Origin: Pseudomonadota bacterium | GTDB taxonomy: Bacteria; Pseudomonadota; Alphaproteobacteria; Rhizobiales; Beijerinckiaceae | DNA length: 64,000 bases | NCBI GenBank assembly: GCA_023423995.1 | Contig: JAFAEL010000031.1 | Location: 1 to 64,000, forward strand | Direction: 5' to 3' | In this document: piece after piece, positions 1 to 9,519 of the stretch | Layout: every line of letters starts with the position of its first letter | Numbering within the stretch: position 1 is the stretch's first letter | Position numbers and translations under genes: made by a program | The notes under the pieces: generated by a model | Told to the model about the DNA's origin: nothing | Database searches by the model: none | Seen by the model: only the letters and a program-made list of their open reading frames with translations

Positions 1-416
1 TCGTTGGCGTTCTTCGGCTTCTTCTCCGACCAGACGTACCAGTCGCGATAGGGGGAGTTCGGATCGCGCCGGGCGGCCTGGAACCAGGGATGCTCGATCG
101 AGGTGTGGTTCACCACGAGGTCGATCAAGACCCGGATACCCCTACTCTTGGCCGCATGGGTGAACTCGACGAAATCACCGAGCGTGCCGTGCCGGGGATC
201 GACGCCATAATGGTCCGTGACGTCATAGCCGTCGTCCTTGAAGGGCGAAGGCTGGAAAGGCTGCAGCCAGACGGCGTCGACGCCTATCCCGTGCAGGTAG
301 TCGAGGCGCCGGCTCAGCCCGATGAAATCGCCGACCCCGTCGCCGTCCGAGTCCATGAACGTGCCGACGTTCAGGCTGTAGATGACGGCGTTCTTGTACC
401 AGAGGTCAGTGATCAT
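1..416 (-). CDS. GH13 alpha-amylase / trehalose-synthase-like protein (5' part only)
   Basis: The first 138 codons of a glycoside hydrolase 13 protein; the gene runs off the left edge of the window. The ATG at 416 is preceded by a GGGAG ribosome site 8-12 nt upstream. The translation begins MITDLWYKNAVIYSLNV, then shows a DSDGDGVGDF segment, DYLHGIGVDAVWLQPF, and the conserved GH13 region I RVLIDLVVNHTS. These are typical of trehalose synthase (TreS) or related alpha-glucan enzymes that act on maltose or trehalose in the cytoplasm. Catalytic Asp/Glu residues (regions II-IV) lie outside the window, so hydrolase versus transglucosidase cannot be decided. Confidence 0.85.
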   Translation of the reverse strand, partial: MITDLWYKNAVIYSLNVGTFMDSDGDGVGDFIGLSRRLDYLHGIGVDAVWLQPFQPSPFKDDGYDVTDHYGVDPRHGTLGDFVEFTHAAKSRGIRVLIDLVVNHTSIEHPWFQAARRDPNSPYRDWYVWSEKKPKNAN

Positions 417-501
417 ATGCCGGGCTCCCGATCGCACCATCCTGCGAACGCGTACGCTCGCTGACGGTTCGGGGCCCGGCCGGAAACGGCATCAGGGGCT
501 G

Positions 502-708
502 CTAGAGATTGCCGGAGCAGGTTCCACAGCAGCCACTGCACCGGCGCGCCCCGTCACCGGGGTGTTCGCCACCTGCCAGGTCGGGCGAATGCTCCAGATG
601 TCCTCCGCCGCAGCTCGAATGCGGCGGCAGGATCGCCGGCGCCTCAGCCAGCGGCACTGGCGCTTCGCGCGTGGCGAGGTCGGGGGCGAGATCGCCGTGA
701 GGCGGCAT
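502..708 (-). CDS. Small Cys-rich protein, unknown function (68 aa)
   Basis: A 68-residue reading frame starting MPPHGDLAPDLATR and ending in a cysteine cluster CSGCCGTCSGNL, with one further Cys in HSSCGGGHLEHS. Four cysteines in the last twelve residues plus several histidines suggest a metal-binding or disulfide-rich tail, which is an inference. A GGAG lies about 8 nt before the ATG. It sits 28 nt after the stop codon of the small membrane protein on the same strand, so the two may be co-transcribed. No family was recognised, and high GC makes chance reading frames of this size possible. Confidence 0.35.
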   Translation of the reverse strand: MPPHGDLAPDLATREAPVPLAEAPAILPPHSSCGGGHLEHSPDLAGGEHPGDGARRCSGCCGTCSGNL

Positions 709-736
709 GCTCGCGCTCCGCGTTCAGCGGGCTGGC

Positions 737-850
737 TCAGCGCGATACGGCAACCTTCCGTGTCTGCCGGCCGCCATATTCCAGCGCCGCCGCGAAGGTA
801 GCGAAGATCGAGGCGACAAACGCTATGACAAGGACGGTGGTGACGGGCAT
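737..850 (-). CDS. Single-pass small membrane protein (37 aa)
   Basis: A 37-residue protein that begins MPVTTVLVIAFVASIF, continues with an Ala-rich hydrophobic stretch to about residue 22, and ends in a basic tail GGRQTRKVAVSR. This is the profile of a one-helix inner-membrane microprotein with a positively charged C-terminus on the cytoplasmic side. The chosen ATG at 850 has GGAGAG just upstream. An in-frame ATG four codons earlier (862) lacks a purine-rich site. It lies downstream of the DUF3445 gene on the same strand (61 nt gap). Function is unknown. Confidence 0.5.
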   Translation of the reverse strand: MPVTTVLVIAFVASIFATFAAALEYGGRQTRKVAVSR

Positions 851-910
851 CGCGCTCTCCATTGACGAGGAGAGATTTGCTCCGCGCGTCCCGACCGGCA
901 TTGATCTCGG

Positions 911-1813
911 TCAAATCGCGTCTGGGGCGGAGCTCGATGGACGAGGCGCGCCCGCGGCTCCCCGGTCGAGCCAGGCGAGCAGCGCGTCGCCGATCGGTCC
1001 CATGTGGCGATAGGCCTGCAGCGCCGGCGGCATGGCGCGAAGCGCCGCCGCGAGTTCGGCTGCCTTGGCTGGGGAGGCGACCGCCTCCCGGAGCGGTCTC
1101 GCCCTGGTCCGTATCGTGAATAGAACCGCGCCGCCCTCCGGCAGGCGTTGCAGGACCTGCCGCTCGGTCCTCAGCCAGAGAGTGTCGCCCGCGTTCTCGG
1201 GCGTGAGATCCGGGGGAGCGGGATTTCGTCCGAACTGGAAGAGGGCGGGGCTGTCATGGATGAGCCAGTTGAGCCGTCCGACGACCTGTCCCGGAGCGAG
1301 GCGGGCAAAGAAGCGGTCGACAGGCGAGCCCAACGCCTCCCTGAAACCCGGGACGGGGCCGTGGATCTCGTCGAGCACGCGGCCGAGCTTGTCGGAAAGG
1401 CTCCAGTTCGACGGAAAGCAGACACAGCCAGCCGTCAGACGGTAGGCGCGCTCGCCTGGCTCGAGGACACAGAAATCCTCCTGGACGAGCCGGCCCGCGA
1501 TCTCGAGGGGGTGGAGGCCTGGCTCGTCAACGCCACCCTCAGGCCCGGACTGAAGCAGGCCTGGATGGAAACGGGACAGGTTGTCACGGAGCAGCGCGAG
1601 CGTCTCGCGGCACGCCGCCTCCGAACCCGGGAGGGAAGCCAGGACCTCTCGACGTCGCTCGCCGAGCAGGCGTCGCTTCTCGGCCATTTGGAAGCGGCGG
1701 TCTTCGCCGACATCGATCCACTCCGCTGGACCGAGCGGGCCCAGACCCATCCGCATCGTTCCGCGCGCGAAGGGGATGTCACCGGGAGCCGGCACAGCAT
1801 GGGTCTGGAGCAT
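911..1813 (-). CDS. DUF3445 family protein, haem-dependent oxidative N-demethylase-like
   Basis: A 300-residue protein resembling the DUF3445 (HODM-like) family, whose studied fungal members are haem enzymes that oxidatively demethylate amines. Recognised segments are the N-terminal MRMGLGPLGPAEWIDV, the central CVCFPSNWSLSDKLGRVLDEIHGPVPGF, then VDRFFARL, RLNWLIHD and LWLRTERQVLQRLP. The length fits the family. The substrate of bacterial members is not known to me. It is divergent from secG, with 128 nt between the two starts. No clear Shine-Dalgarno precedes the ATG at 1813, and a start at Met20 or Met22 is possible. Confidence 0.8.
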   Translation of the reverse strand: MLQTHAVPAPGDIPFARGTMRMGLGPLGPAEWIDVGEDRRFQMAEKRRLLGERRREVLASLPGSEAACRETLALLRDNLSRFHPGLLQSGPEGGVDEPGLHPLEIAGRLVQEDFCVLEPGERAYRLTAGCVCFPSNWSLSDKLGRVLDEIHGPVPGFREALGSPVDRFFARLAPGQVVGRLNWLIHDSPALFQFGRNPAPPDLTPENAGDTLWLRTERQVLQRLPEGGAVLFTIRTRARPLREAVASPAKAAELAAALRAMPPALQAYRHMGPIGDALLAWLDRGAAGAPRPSSSAPDAI

Positions 1814-1941
1814 CCGGAGACAATCGGGATGGTGCGCCGGCGGTCAAGCCGCAAGGCGGATCTTGCGGCGCGCCTTCCAAACGCCACATGGAGCGTGCTA
1901 GAGGCTCCGCGAATGCGCGCCGGCTCGCGCCCCAGGTTCCC

Positions 1942-2355
1942 ATGCAAACCGTCCTGATCGTCATCCACCTGCTCATCGTGCTCGCCCTGATCGGCGTCGT
2001 GCTCCTGCAGCGCTCCGAAGGCGGTCTCGGCCTCGGCGGCGGTTCCAGCTCGGCCGGCGGCTTCATGACCGGCCGCGGCCAGGCGAATGCGCTCAGCCGC
2101 GCGACCGCGATTCTGGCCACGCTCTTCTTCATGACGAGCCTCGGCCTCGGCATCCTGGCCCATCGCGGCTCGGCCCCGCGCTCGATCTTCGATCAGAACG
2201 GTCCGGTTTCCGGCGCGCCGGCAGAGAATCAGCCGGCCGGCAGCCAGGGTGGCGGCGTTCTCGACCAGCTGCAGCGCATGCAGCAGCCGGCGACTCCGGT
2301 CGCACCGACGGCTCCGGCCGCGCCGGCGCAGCCTCAGGTGCCGCAGTCCCGCTAG
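1942..2355 (+). CDS. secG: Preprotein translocase subunit SecG
   Basis: A 137-residue SecG, the small stimulatory subunit of the SecYEG inner-membrane channel. Two membrane helices are visible (about residues 2-21 and 50-72) separated by the typical LLQRSEGGLGLGGGSS and GFMTGRGQANALSRATAILA segments. The C-terminal half is a long Ala/Pro/Gln-rich tail, common in alphaproteobacteria. The start is the ATG at 1942, which places the first helix directly after Met; an upstream in-frame ATG would add 18 unlikely residues. pyrG follows on the same strand after 131 nt, the usual alphaproteobacterial order. Confidence 0.95.
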   Translation: MQTVLIVIHLLIVLALIGVVLLQRSEGGLGLGGGSSSAGGFMTGRGQANALSRATAILATLFFMTSLGLGILAHRGSAPRSIFDQNGPVSGAPAENQPAGSQGGGVLDQLQRMQQPATPVAPTAPAAPAQPQVPQSR

Positions 2356-2379
2356 GCGGAACGACTGCAGCCTTCTCGC

Positions 2380-2402
2380 CGCCCGTGCGTTTGGCACGGG
2401 CG
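2380..2402 (+). terminator. Hairpin after secG, possible terminator
   Basis: A perfect 9-bp stem (2380-2388 with 2394-2402) closes a GTTTG loop and is followed by a moderately T-rich stretch (CCCTCTTTCATT). A second hairpin of 7 bp with a TTG loop lies at 2427-2443. Both lie between secG and pyrG and could weaken read-through, but neither has a strong T tract. Confidence 0.5.
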
Positions 2403-2474
2403 ATCCCTCTTTCATTGTTGATCTCTGGGCCCGTTGCGGGCCCGGGCCTGTTCAAGGCCGTTCAGAGCGCTTAA

Positions 2475-4115
<1,641 letters not shown>

Positions 4116-4177
4116 CGGCGCCATACCGCCGACCGTTCAAACCGGCTAAGCTTGGCCGGTTGGGGCGGAGTGGAATT

Positions 4178-4576
4178 GTGAGCGCGACGGTTGCCGGATT
4201 GCAGAGCTTTCTCGCCTTTTTCGGCACCGCGCTCGGGCTCGTCGCGCTGTATTTCGTCATCTACACGGTGGCGACGGCGCATAACGAATTCGCGCTCATC
4301 CGGCAGAACGTCGTCTCGGCAGCGCTCGCGCTCGGTCTCTCGCTGATCGGCTTCGCGCTGCCGCTCTCCAGCGCCATCACCCGCGCGCAATCGGTTCTCG
4401 ACTGTTTCGTCTGGGGGATCGTTGCGATCGCCGTGCAGGTCCTGGTCTATTGGCTGGTGCGCCTGGCGGTTCCGCGGCTCTCCGAGCGGATCGCCGCGGG
4501 CGAACTCTCCGCCGCTCTCTTCCTTGGAGCGGCTTCGCTCGCTGCCGGGGTCATCAACGCCGCCGCTATGGTCTGA
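4178..4576 (+). CDS. DUF350 family inner-membrane protein
   Basis: A 132-residue protein with four predicted membrane helices (roughly 10-30, 45-65, 75-95 and 105-130), matching the DUF350/UPF0719 family. It starts at GTG 4178 with GCGGAG about 8 nt upstream. Visible family features are ATAHNEFALIRQNVVSAALALGLSLIGFALPL (split: TAHNEFALIRQN then SAALALGLSLIGF) and the paired small residues typical of the repeated two-helix unit. Function is unknown; members often sit beside envelope or stress genes. A 7-bp hairpin (4140-4146 with 4155-4161) separates it from pyrG without a T tract, so co-transcription remains possible. Confidence 0.8.
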   Translation: MSATVAGLQSFLAFFGTALGLVALYFVIYTVATAHNEFALIRQNVVSAALALGLSLIGFALPLSSAITRAQSVLDCFVWGIVAIAVQVLVYWLVRLAVPRLSERIAAGELSAALFLGAASLAAGVINAAAMV

Positions 4577-4582
4577 GCCGGA

Positions 4583-5935
4583 TCAGCGCGCCGGCTGCGG
4601 CGCGATCGAGATCGCCTCCGGCCCAGCAGGTCGGGCGGGTTCCTCCCCGCGGCTGCTGGCCGTCACGACGAGGTGGCGCGCGTTCAGGCCCCAGACGAGG
4701 CCGGTGAACAGCCACAGGTGCCGCCAGCGCTCCGCCTCGTGCAGGAAGGCGCAGCAGATCACGGCCGCCCAGGCGACGCTGACGGCGAGCAGGGCCTCGT
4801 TTCCGGTCTGGCGGAAGTTCCAGGCCGAGATCGACACACTGAACATCAGGAGCAGCGTGAAGGCGATTCCCGACAGCCAGCCGTAATTCAGGAACGAGCT
4901 GACCCAGATGTTGTGGATGGGCTCCTCGAAGAACCTGTCCCATTCGAGAAGGCCCATCCCCAACGGGTTGTCCAGGATGAAGGGGATGCTGAGCGCATAG
5001 CGGTTGTAGCGGCCCCCGTGGCCGAGGTCGTAATCCTTGGCGATGGTGGAGCGCTCGGCGAGCCGCTCGCCGAGGCCGTCGACGAAGAGCACGCTCAGGA
5101 GGACGAGCACCAGGAGCGCGGCGATGCCGAAGCCGGCGTAGAGCGAGGCGCGCGCCACGTTCCGGCGGTTCAGGAAGGCGTAGTAGATCAGCCCCCAGAG
5201 GAGGCCGGACACGATCGCGGCGCGGGAGAAGGAGACGAGCAGGCCGAAGATGATCCAGGCCAGCGCCGGCCCATAGATGGCCCGCCGCTCCCCACGGGAC
5301 AGCATGTACATGCAGGCCAGCGCCCCCGGCAGGAGGAACGCGCCGTACATGTTGGGATCATCCAGGAAGCCCTTCGCCCTGCCGTCCCACATCAACTCCT
5401 CGATGCCGAGGACGTAGCCGGCGATCCCGAGGGTCGCGGCGGCGGAGGTCGCCAGGACATAGACCTGAAGGAAGCGCCGCAGGTCGGCCGCATCCCAGTG
5501 CGCAGCGACGAGGCAGGAGCAGACGCCGATCGAGACCGCGAAGCTGATCTTCAGGAGGTAGTAGCTGACCTCCGGATTCGCGACGAGCGAGACCGACGAG
5601 ACGAATAGACCGAATACCCAGACCGCGATCAGGGTGAGGAAGATGAACATGTTCCGCGTCACGATCTGGCGCGAACTCACCGAGAGGGCGAGCGCGATGA
5701 CGAAGAGAACGTCGACCGGGGAGGGCCGGAACAGCGTGAAGTTGATGGCCACGATGGCCAGGAAATAGCAGCCATTCGCGAGCCGCCGGCCGAGCGGGTC
5801 CTGGCCAGCGCGCGGCGTGGCGAAAGAGCCTGGGCCGGCCACTGGTGCGGCCGTGCCTATCCATCCCTGCTCTGTCCCGCTCGTCATGCCGAAGGAGCTC
5901 GCTTGCTTGGCTGCATAGGAACCGCGCTGGATCAA
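4583..5935 (-). CDS. O-antigen ligase / polymerase-like polytopic membrane protein
   Basis: A 450-residue protein with 10-12 predicted membrane helices and a large periplasmic loop containing YDLGHGGRYNRYALSIPFILDNPLGMGLLEW and PIHNIWVSSFLNYGWLSG (quoted in parts: GHGGRYNRYAL, NPLGMGLLEW, HNIWVSSFLNYGWL). This layout, including the His in the N-x-W-x-x-L-x-x-x-G-x-x-G pattern, fits the Wzy_C/WaaL group that joins or polymerises lipid-linked glycans at the outer face of the inner membrane. The substrate cannot be inferred. An internal Met17 is an alternative start. It ends 6 nt from the converging DUF350 gene. Confidence 0.8.
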   Translation of the reverse strand: MIQRGSYAAKQASSFGMTSGTEQGWIGTAAPVAGPGSFATPRAGQDPLGRRLANGCYFLAIVAINFTLFRPSPVDVLFVIALALSVSSRQIVTRNMFIFLTLIAVWVFGLFVSSVSLVANPEVSYYLLKISFAVSIGVCSCLVAAHWDAADLRRFLQVYVLATSAAATLGIAGYVLGIEELMWDGRAKGFLDDPNMYGAFLLPGALACMYMLSRGERRAIYGPALAWIIFGLLVSFSRAAIVSGLLWGLIYYAFLNRRNVARASLYAGFGIAALLVLVLLSVLFVDGLGERLAERSTIAKDYDLGHGGRYNRYALSIPFILDNPLGMGLLEWDRFFEEPIHNIWVSSFLNYGWLSGIAFTLLLMFSVSISAWNFRQTGNEALLAVSVAWAAVICCAFLHEAERWRHLWLFTGLVWGLNARHLVVTASSRGEEPARPAGPEAISIAPQPAR

Positions 5936-6152
5936 CCCCTAGTGGCACTCTTCTAGGCTTAGCATGGGTGGGTCTTTTGGTCCTGGCTTGCCCGAAAGTA
6001 CGGTGAAGATGGAATCGCGAAGTTGCCCGAAAAACTCGGGTATCGACGATTTGTGAACGCCACCGGTAGCCCGAGACCTTCGTCCGGGTTGCGAAGTTCC
6101 TGTTTCAGTCTAGAGCGTCATCCATGACGACCCAATTGCGGCCGTACTACCC

Positions 6153-7514
6153 GTGACGGTGAGTAGAAGACTGCTCGAGGCGATCCTGGACGGGATCGAC
6201 GAGTGCTTCTACGCCACTGATCCCGATTGGCGGATCAGCGTCTTCAACCGCGGTGCGGAGGAGCATTTCGGGCTCTCCCGCGAGAGCGCGATCGGGCGCA
6301 GCCTCTGGGAGGTGCTGCGCATCGGCCCGGACCACGAGGCGTGGCAACGTTTCCACCATGTGATGAAGACGCGCGAGCCTCTGATCGTCGAGGCCGAATC
6401 CATCATCAGGCCCGGCCGGCTGATTGAGGGCCGCATGTTCTCCCTCCCGGAGGGGGTAGGCGTCGCGGTGCGGGATGTGACGGACCGCCGGCGGGCCGAG
6501 ACGGAGTTGCGGCGGCGCGAGGCGGAGCTCGCGCATGTCCAGCGCATCGCCGGGGTGGGGGGCCTGGAGGTCGACCTGCGCCACGGCTTCAGCAATCGCC
6601 GCTCGCCGGAATATCTGCGCCTGCACGGCCTTCCGCCCGAATCCGCCAACGAGAGCCACGAAGCCTGGGTGGAGCGCATCCATCCGGAAGACCGGCAACG
6701 GACGGAGGCCGAGTTTCGCGGCGCGGTGGAAGGGGACGCCCTGCGCTATGCGTCCGAATACCGGATCATTCGGCCGGACGATGGGCAGGTCCGGTGGATC
6801 GCCGCCGCGGCGGAGATCGAGCGCGATCGGAACGGGCGGGCGATCCGCCTCGTCGGCGCTCATCGCGACGTCACCGATCGTGTCGTGGCACAGGAGCGGC
6901 AGCGTCTCCTCATCAACGAACTCAATCACCGTGTGAAGAACACGCTCGCCACGGTCCAGTCGATCGCGAGCCAGTCCTTCCGCCACGCGCGGACGACGGA
7001 CGAGGCGCTCGCCGCGTTCGAGGAACGCTTGATGGCGCTCTCGCGGGCGCACAATGTCCTCACCCGCGAGCGCTGGGCCGGCGCGAATCTGCACGAGATC
7101 GTGGCGGGGGCCGCCGAGCCCTACCAGGGTCCGGGAGGCCGGCTGCGAACGCGAGGCGACAACATCAGGCTGAGCCCACAGACAGCGCTCGCACTCGCCA
7201 TGGCGCTCCAGGAGCTTGCCACGAATGCGGTCAAGTACGGCGCGCTCTCCACGCCGTCCGGATGGGTGGAGATCGAATGGGCGATCACGTCCGGCGAGCC
7301 GGACATCCTTCATCTGACCTGGCTCGAACGGGGTGGGCCGCCCGTAAAGCCTCCGGAACGGCGAGGGTTCGGATCGCGCCTGATCGAGCGCAGCGTCGCC
7401 ATCGATCTCAACGGCGCAGTGAGCCTCGCCTTCGATCCCGAAGGCGTGGTCTGTACCCTGGAGGCACGGCTTCCGGGCGCCACGGACGGCGCCGTGTTCT
7501 CCGGGGATCTCTAG
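6153..7514 (+). CDS. PAS-domain HWE-family sensor histidine kinase
   Basis: A 453-residue soluble sensor kinase. Two PAS domains are visible: about residues 8-115 and 120-245, the second with VGGLEVDLRHG and the PAC-like VGAHRDVTDR. An HWE kinase domain follows: the phosphorylated His is in NELNHRVKNTLATVQS (His259), the N box is LALAMALQELATNAVKYGALS, and the Trp-X-Glu signature is HLTWLERGGP (Trp390, Glu392). HWE kinases are abundant in Rhizobiales and often drive general stress or light responses. No membrane segment is seen, so the signal is probably cytoplasmic. The start is GTG 6153, which overlaps the stop of a 10-codon reading frame at 6124-6156; GTG 6159 is an alternative. Confidence 0.9.
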   Translation: MTVSRRLLEAILDGIDECFYATDPDWRISVFNRGAEEHFGLSRESAIGRSLWEVLRIGPDHEAWQRFHHVMKTREPLIVEAESIIRPGRLIEGRMFSLPEGVGVAVRDVTDRRRAETELRRREAELAHVQRIAGVGGLEVDLRHGFSNRRSPEYLRLHGLPPESANESHEAWVERIHPEDRQRTEAEFRGAVEGDALRYASEYRIIRPDDGQVRWIAAAAEIERDRNGRAIRLVGAHRDVTDRVVAQERQRLLINELNHRVKNTLATVQSIASQSFRHARTTDEALAAFEERLMALSRAHNVLTRERWAGANLHEIVAGAAEPYQGPGGRLRTRGDNIRLSPQTALALAMALQELATNAVKYGALSTPSGWVEIEWAITSGEPDILHLTWLERGGPPVKPPERRGFGSRLIERSVAIDLNGAVSLAFDPEGVVCTLEARLPGATDGAVFSGDL

Positions 7515-8647
7515 CCGAACTCGGCCCTGATCGCGGCGCTGTGCTCGCCGATCTCCGGGACGCGCCCGAGCCGACGCCCCTCGCCATCGATCAGGGCCGG
7601 CGGGGCGATGATCGACGCCGGGCCGACCGGGGTCGCGACCTCGGCGCGGCGGAGGGCCGGGTGATGCACTAGGTCGGCCACCTCGTTCACGAACCCGAAG
7701 GCCGTGCGGGCGGCCGTGAGGCGGCGGGCTGCTTCCGCCCTGGTCATCTGACGGAAGGCGGCTGCCACGACGGAATCCACCTCGGCGCGGTTCGCGACTC
7801 GCGCATTGTTGCTGTCGAAGCCGGGCCGGGTCGGCAGTTCGGCGGCGCCGAGCACCTCGGCGCAGAACGTCTTCCACTCCCGCTCGTTCTGGATGGAGAT
7901 CAGGACGAGGCTGCCATCGGCGGTCTCGAACGCGCCATAGGGGCAGATGGAGGGATGCGCGAGGCCGACGCGCTTCGGCGCCTGGCCCGTCCCCTCGAAA
8001 TAGAGGAGCGGGACGTTCATCCAGTCGGCTATGCCGTCGAAGAGGCTGACCTCGAGCTTCGCACCCTGGCCCGTGCGGAAGCGGCCGATCAGCGCCTCCA
8101 GGATCGCCGAATGCGCCGCCATCCCGCAGGCGATGTCGCAGACGGACACGCCGACCCGACCCGGCCCTGCGGGATGCCCGGTGATGGCGGCGAGCCCGCT
8201 CTCGGCCTGCACCAGGAGGTCGTAGGCCTTCATGTCCGAGTAGCCATGGCCCGAGCCGTAGCCTGAGATGTCGACCGTGATCAGCTGCGGGTAGCGGGAG
8301 CGCAGTTCGTCCGATCCGAACCCGGCACGCGCGGCGGCCCCCGGGGCGAGGTTCTGGATGAAGACGTCCGCCTGCCCGAGCACCCGGTGCAGGAGGCCGG
8401 CATCTGCCGGATCCTTGATGTCGGCGACGAGGCTTTCCTTGCCCCGGTTGAGCCAGACGAAATAGCTCGCCAGCCCATTCACGGCCTTGTCGTAGCCGCG
8501 GGCGAAATCGCCTTCGGGACGCTCGATCTTGATGACCCGGGCCCCTGCATCGGCGAGGCGGGACGAGCAGTACGGCGCGGCCACCGCCTGCTCCAGCGCG
8601 ACGACGAGGAGGCCTTCGAGCGGCCGGTGGGTTGCGGGTTCTGCCAT
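7511..8647 (-). CDS. CaiB/BaiF family CoA-transferase
   Basis: A 378-residue class III CoA-transferase, which moves CoA between carboxylic acids through an aspartyl-CoA intermediate. The family start is clear: LEGLLVVALEQAVAAPYCSSRLADAGARVIKIERP (in parts LLVVALEQAVAAPY and GARVIKIERPEGDFAR), followed by NRGKESLVADIKD and the catalytic region QAESGLAAITG; the Asp is expected in VDISGYG/YDLLVQAE. It is last in a four-gene minus-strand operon, starting 5 nt after the stop of the hydratase gene, and overlaps the 3' end of the kinase gene by 4 nt. The substrate is unknown; C4-C5 dicarboxylic acids are plausible because of the neighbouring hydratase. Confidence 0.9.
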   Translation of the reverse strand: MAEPATHRPLEGLLVVALEQAVAAPYCSSRLADAGARVIKIERPEGDFARGYDKAVNGLASYFVWLNRGKESLVADIKDPADAGLLHRVLGQADVFIQNLAPGAAARAGFGSDELRSRYPQLITVDISGYGSGHGYSDMKAYDLLVQAESGLAAITGHPAGPGRVGVSVCDIACGMAAHSAILEALIGRFRTGQGAKLEVSLFDGIADWMNVPLLYFEGTGQAPKRVGLAHPSICPYGAFETADGSLVLISIQNEREWKTFCAEVLGAAELPTRPGFDSNNARVANRAEVDSVVAAAFRQMTRAEAARRLTAARTAFGFVNEVADLVHHPALRRAEVATPVGPASIIAPPALIDGEGRRLGRVPEIGEHSAAIRAEFG

Positions 8648-8652
8648 CGTCT

Positions 8653-9507
8653 TCAACCTGCCGCCGTGGCTTCCATGCAGGTCCGGCCCTCCGTGTTCTC
8701 CGTCCAGCAGCGGATCGCCCCGTCGGGCTGGCGCCGCCCGAGCACCCGGAAGCTCGTCGGGGCGAACATCGGCGAGAGGCCGCGATAATCGAAGACGCGC
8801 GGCGTCGCTCCGCCGAGCACCGCCGCGAGGTTGAAGAGCAGCGTCGCCTGGAGCGGCCCGTGCACCACCAGCCCCGGGTAGCCCTCGACCTTCGTCACAT
8901 ACGGCTCGTCGTAGTGGATGCGGTGACCGTTGAAGGTCATGGCCGAGTGGCGGAACAGCAGGGTCGGCGTAGCCTCCACCTGCCAGGCCAGATCGTACTC
9001 GGCAGTCCCGCGCGCTGTAGTCGGAGGAGCCGCGGGAGCGGCACCACCCGCAGGGGCAGCGTCGCGGTAGACGATATCGTGCCGTTCGCTGATCGCCGTC
9101 CCGGACGCGCCGGCATAATCGTGCCGAACGGCCACGAAGCACAGCGACCCGGAGCGGCCCTCCTTCAGGGTGACGTCCTCGATCGTGGAGCTCCGGCGAA
9201 TCGTCTCCCCGACCTTGAGCGCACCGGACGTCTCGATCCTGCCCCCGGCCCACATCCGGCGGGGCAGGGGGACGGGCGGCAGGAAGCCGCCGCGTGCCGG
9301 GTGCCCGTCAGGCCCAAGCTGGTCCTGGGGGGCGATGGGCGGCGTCAGGCACCAATGCAGGGCGAGCGGCGCGTCGCCGCTCGGCACAGGCGCAAGGTGC
9401 GGGGCGACCGTCGCCCGATACTCCGCCGCAAGCCGCGGCGTGATCACGTCCTCGGCCGCCTCGCTGCGGCCGATCCAGGAGCGGAGGTGGTCGATATCGA
9501 TCGCCAT
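8653..9507 (-). CDS. FAS1-like/MaoC dehydratase, 3-methylfumaryl-CoA (mesaconyl-C4-CoA) hydratase-like
   Basis: A 284-residue double hot-dog hydratase related to 3-methylfumaryl-CoA hydratase and itaconyl/mesaconyl-C4-CoA hydratases. The N-terminal FAS1-like half includes the family motifs APQDQLGPDGHPARGGFLPP (cited up to 20 residues) and PLPRRMWAGGRIE. The C-terminal MaoC-like half has FRHSAMTFNGHRIHYDEPY, with the hydratase Asn/His-like site, then PGLVVHGPLQATLL. Between them is a Pro/Ala-rich linker. The gene sits between an acyl-CoA dehydrogenase and a CoA-transferase, so it probably hydrates the enoyl-CoA formed by the former. Confidence 0.85.
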   Translation of the reverse strand: MAIDIDHLRSWIGRSEAAEDVITPRLAAEYRATVAPHLAPVPSGDAPLALHWCLTPPIAPQDQLGPDGHPARGGFLPPVPLPRRMWAGGRIETSGALKVGETIRRSSTIEDVTLKEGRSGSLCFVAVRHDYAGASGTAISERHDIVYRDAAPAGGAAPAAPPTTARGTAEYDLAWQVEATPTLLFRHSAMTFNGHRIHYDEPYVTKVEGYPGLVVHGPLQATLLFNLAAVLGGATPRVFDYRGLSPMFAPTSFRVLGRRQPDGAIRCWTENTEGRTCMEATAAG

Positions 9508-9519
9508 GGCGACCCCGTC

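Noticed and set aside
1435..2415. Long open frame on the minus strand across secG and the DUF3445 5' end
   Set aside because: It is a shadow of secG in high-GC DNA: Arg/Ala-rich with no domain, and it covers two well-supported genes.
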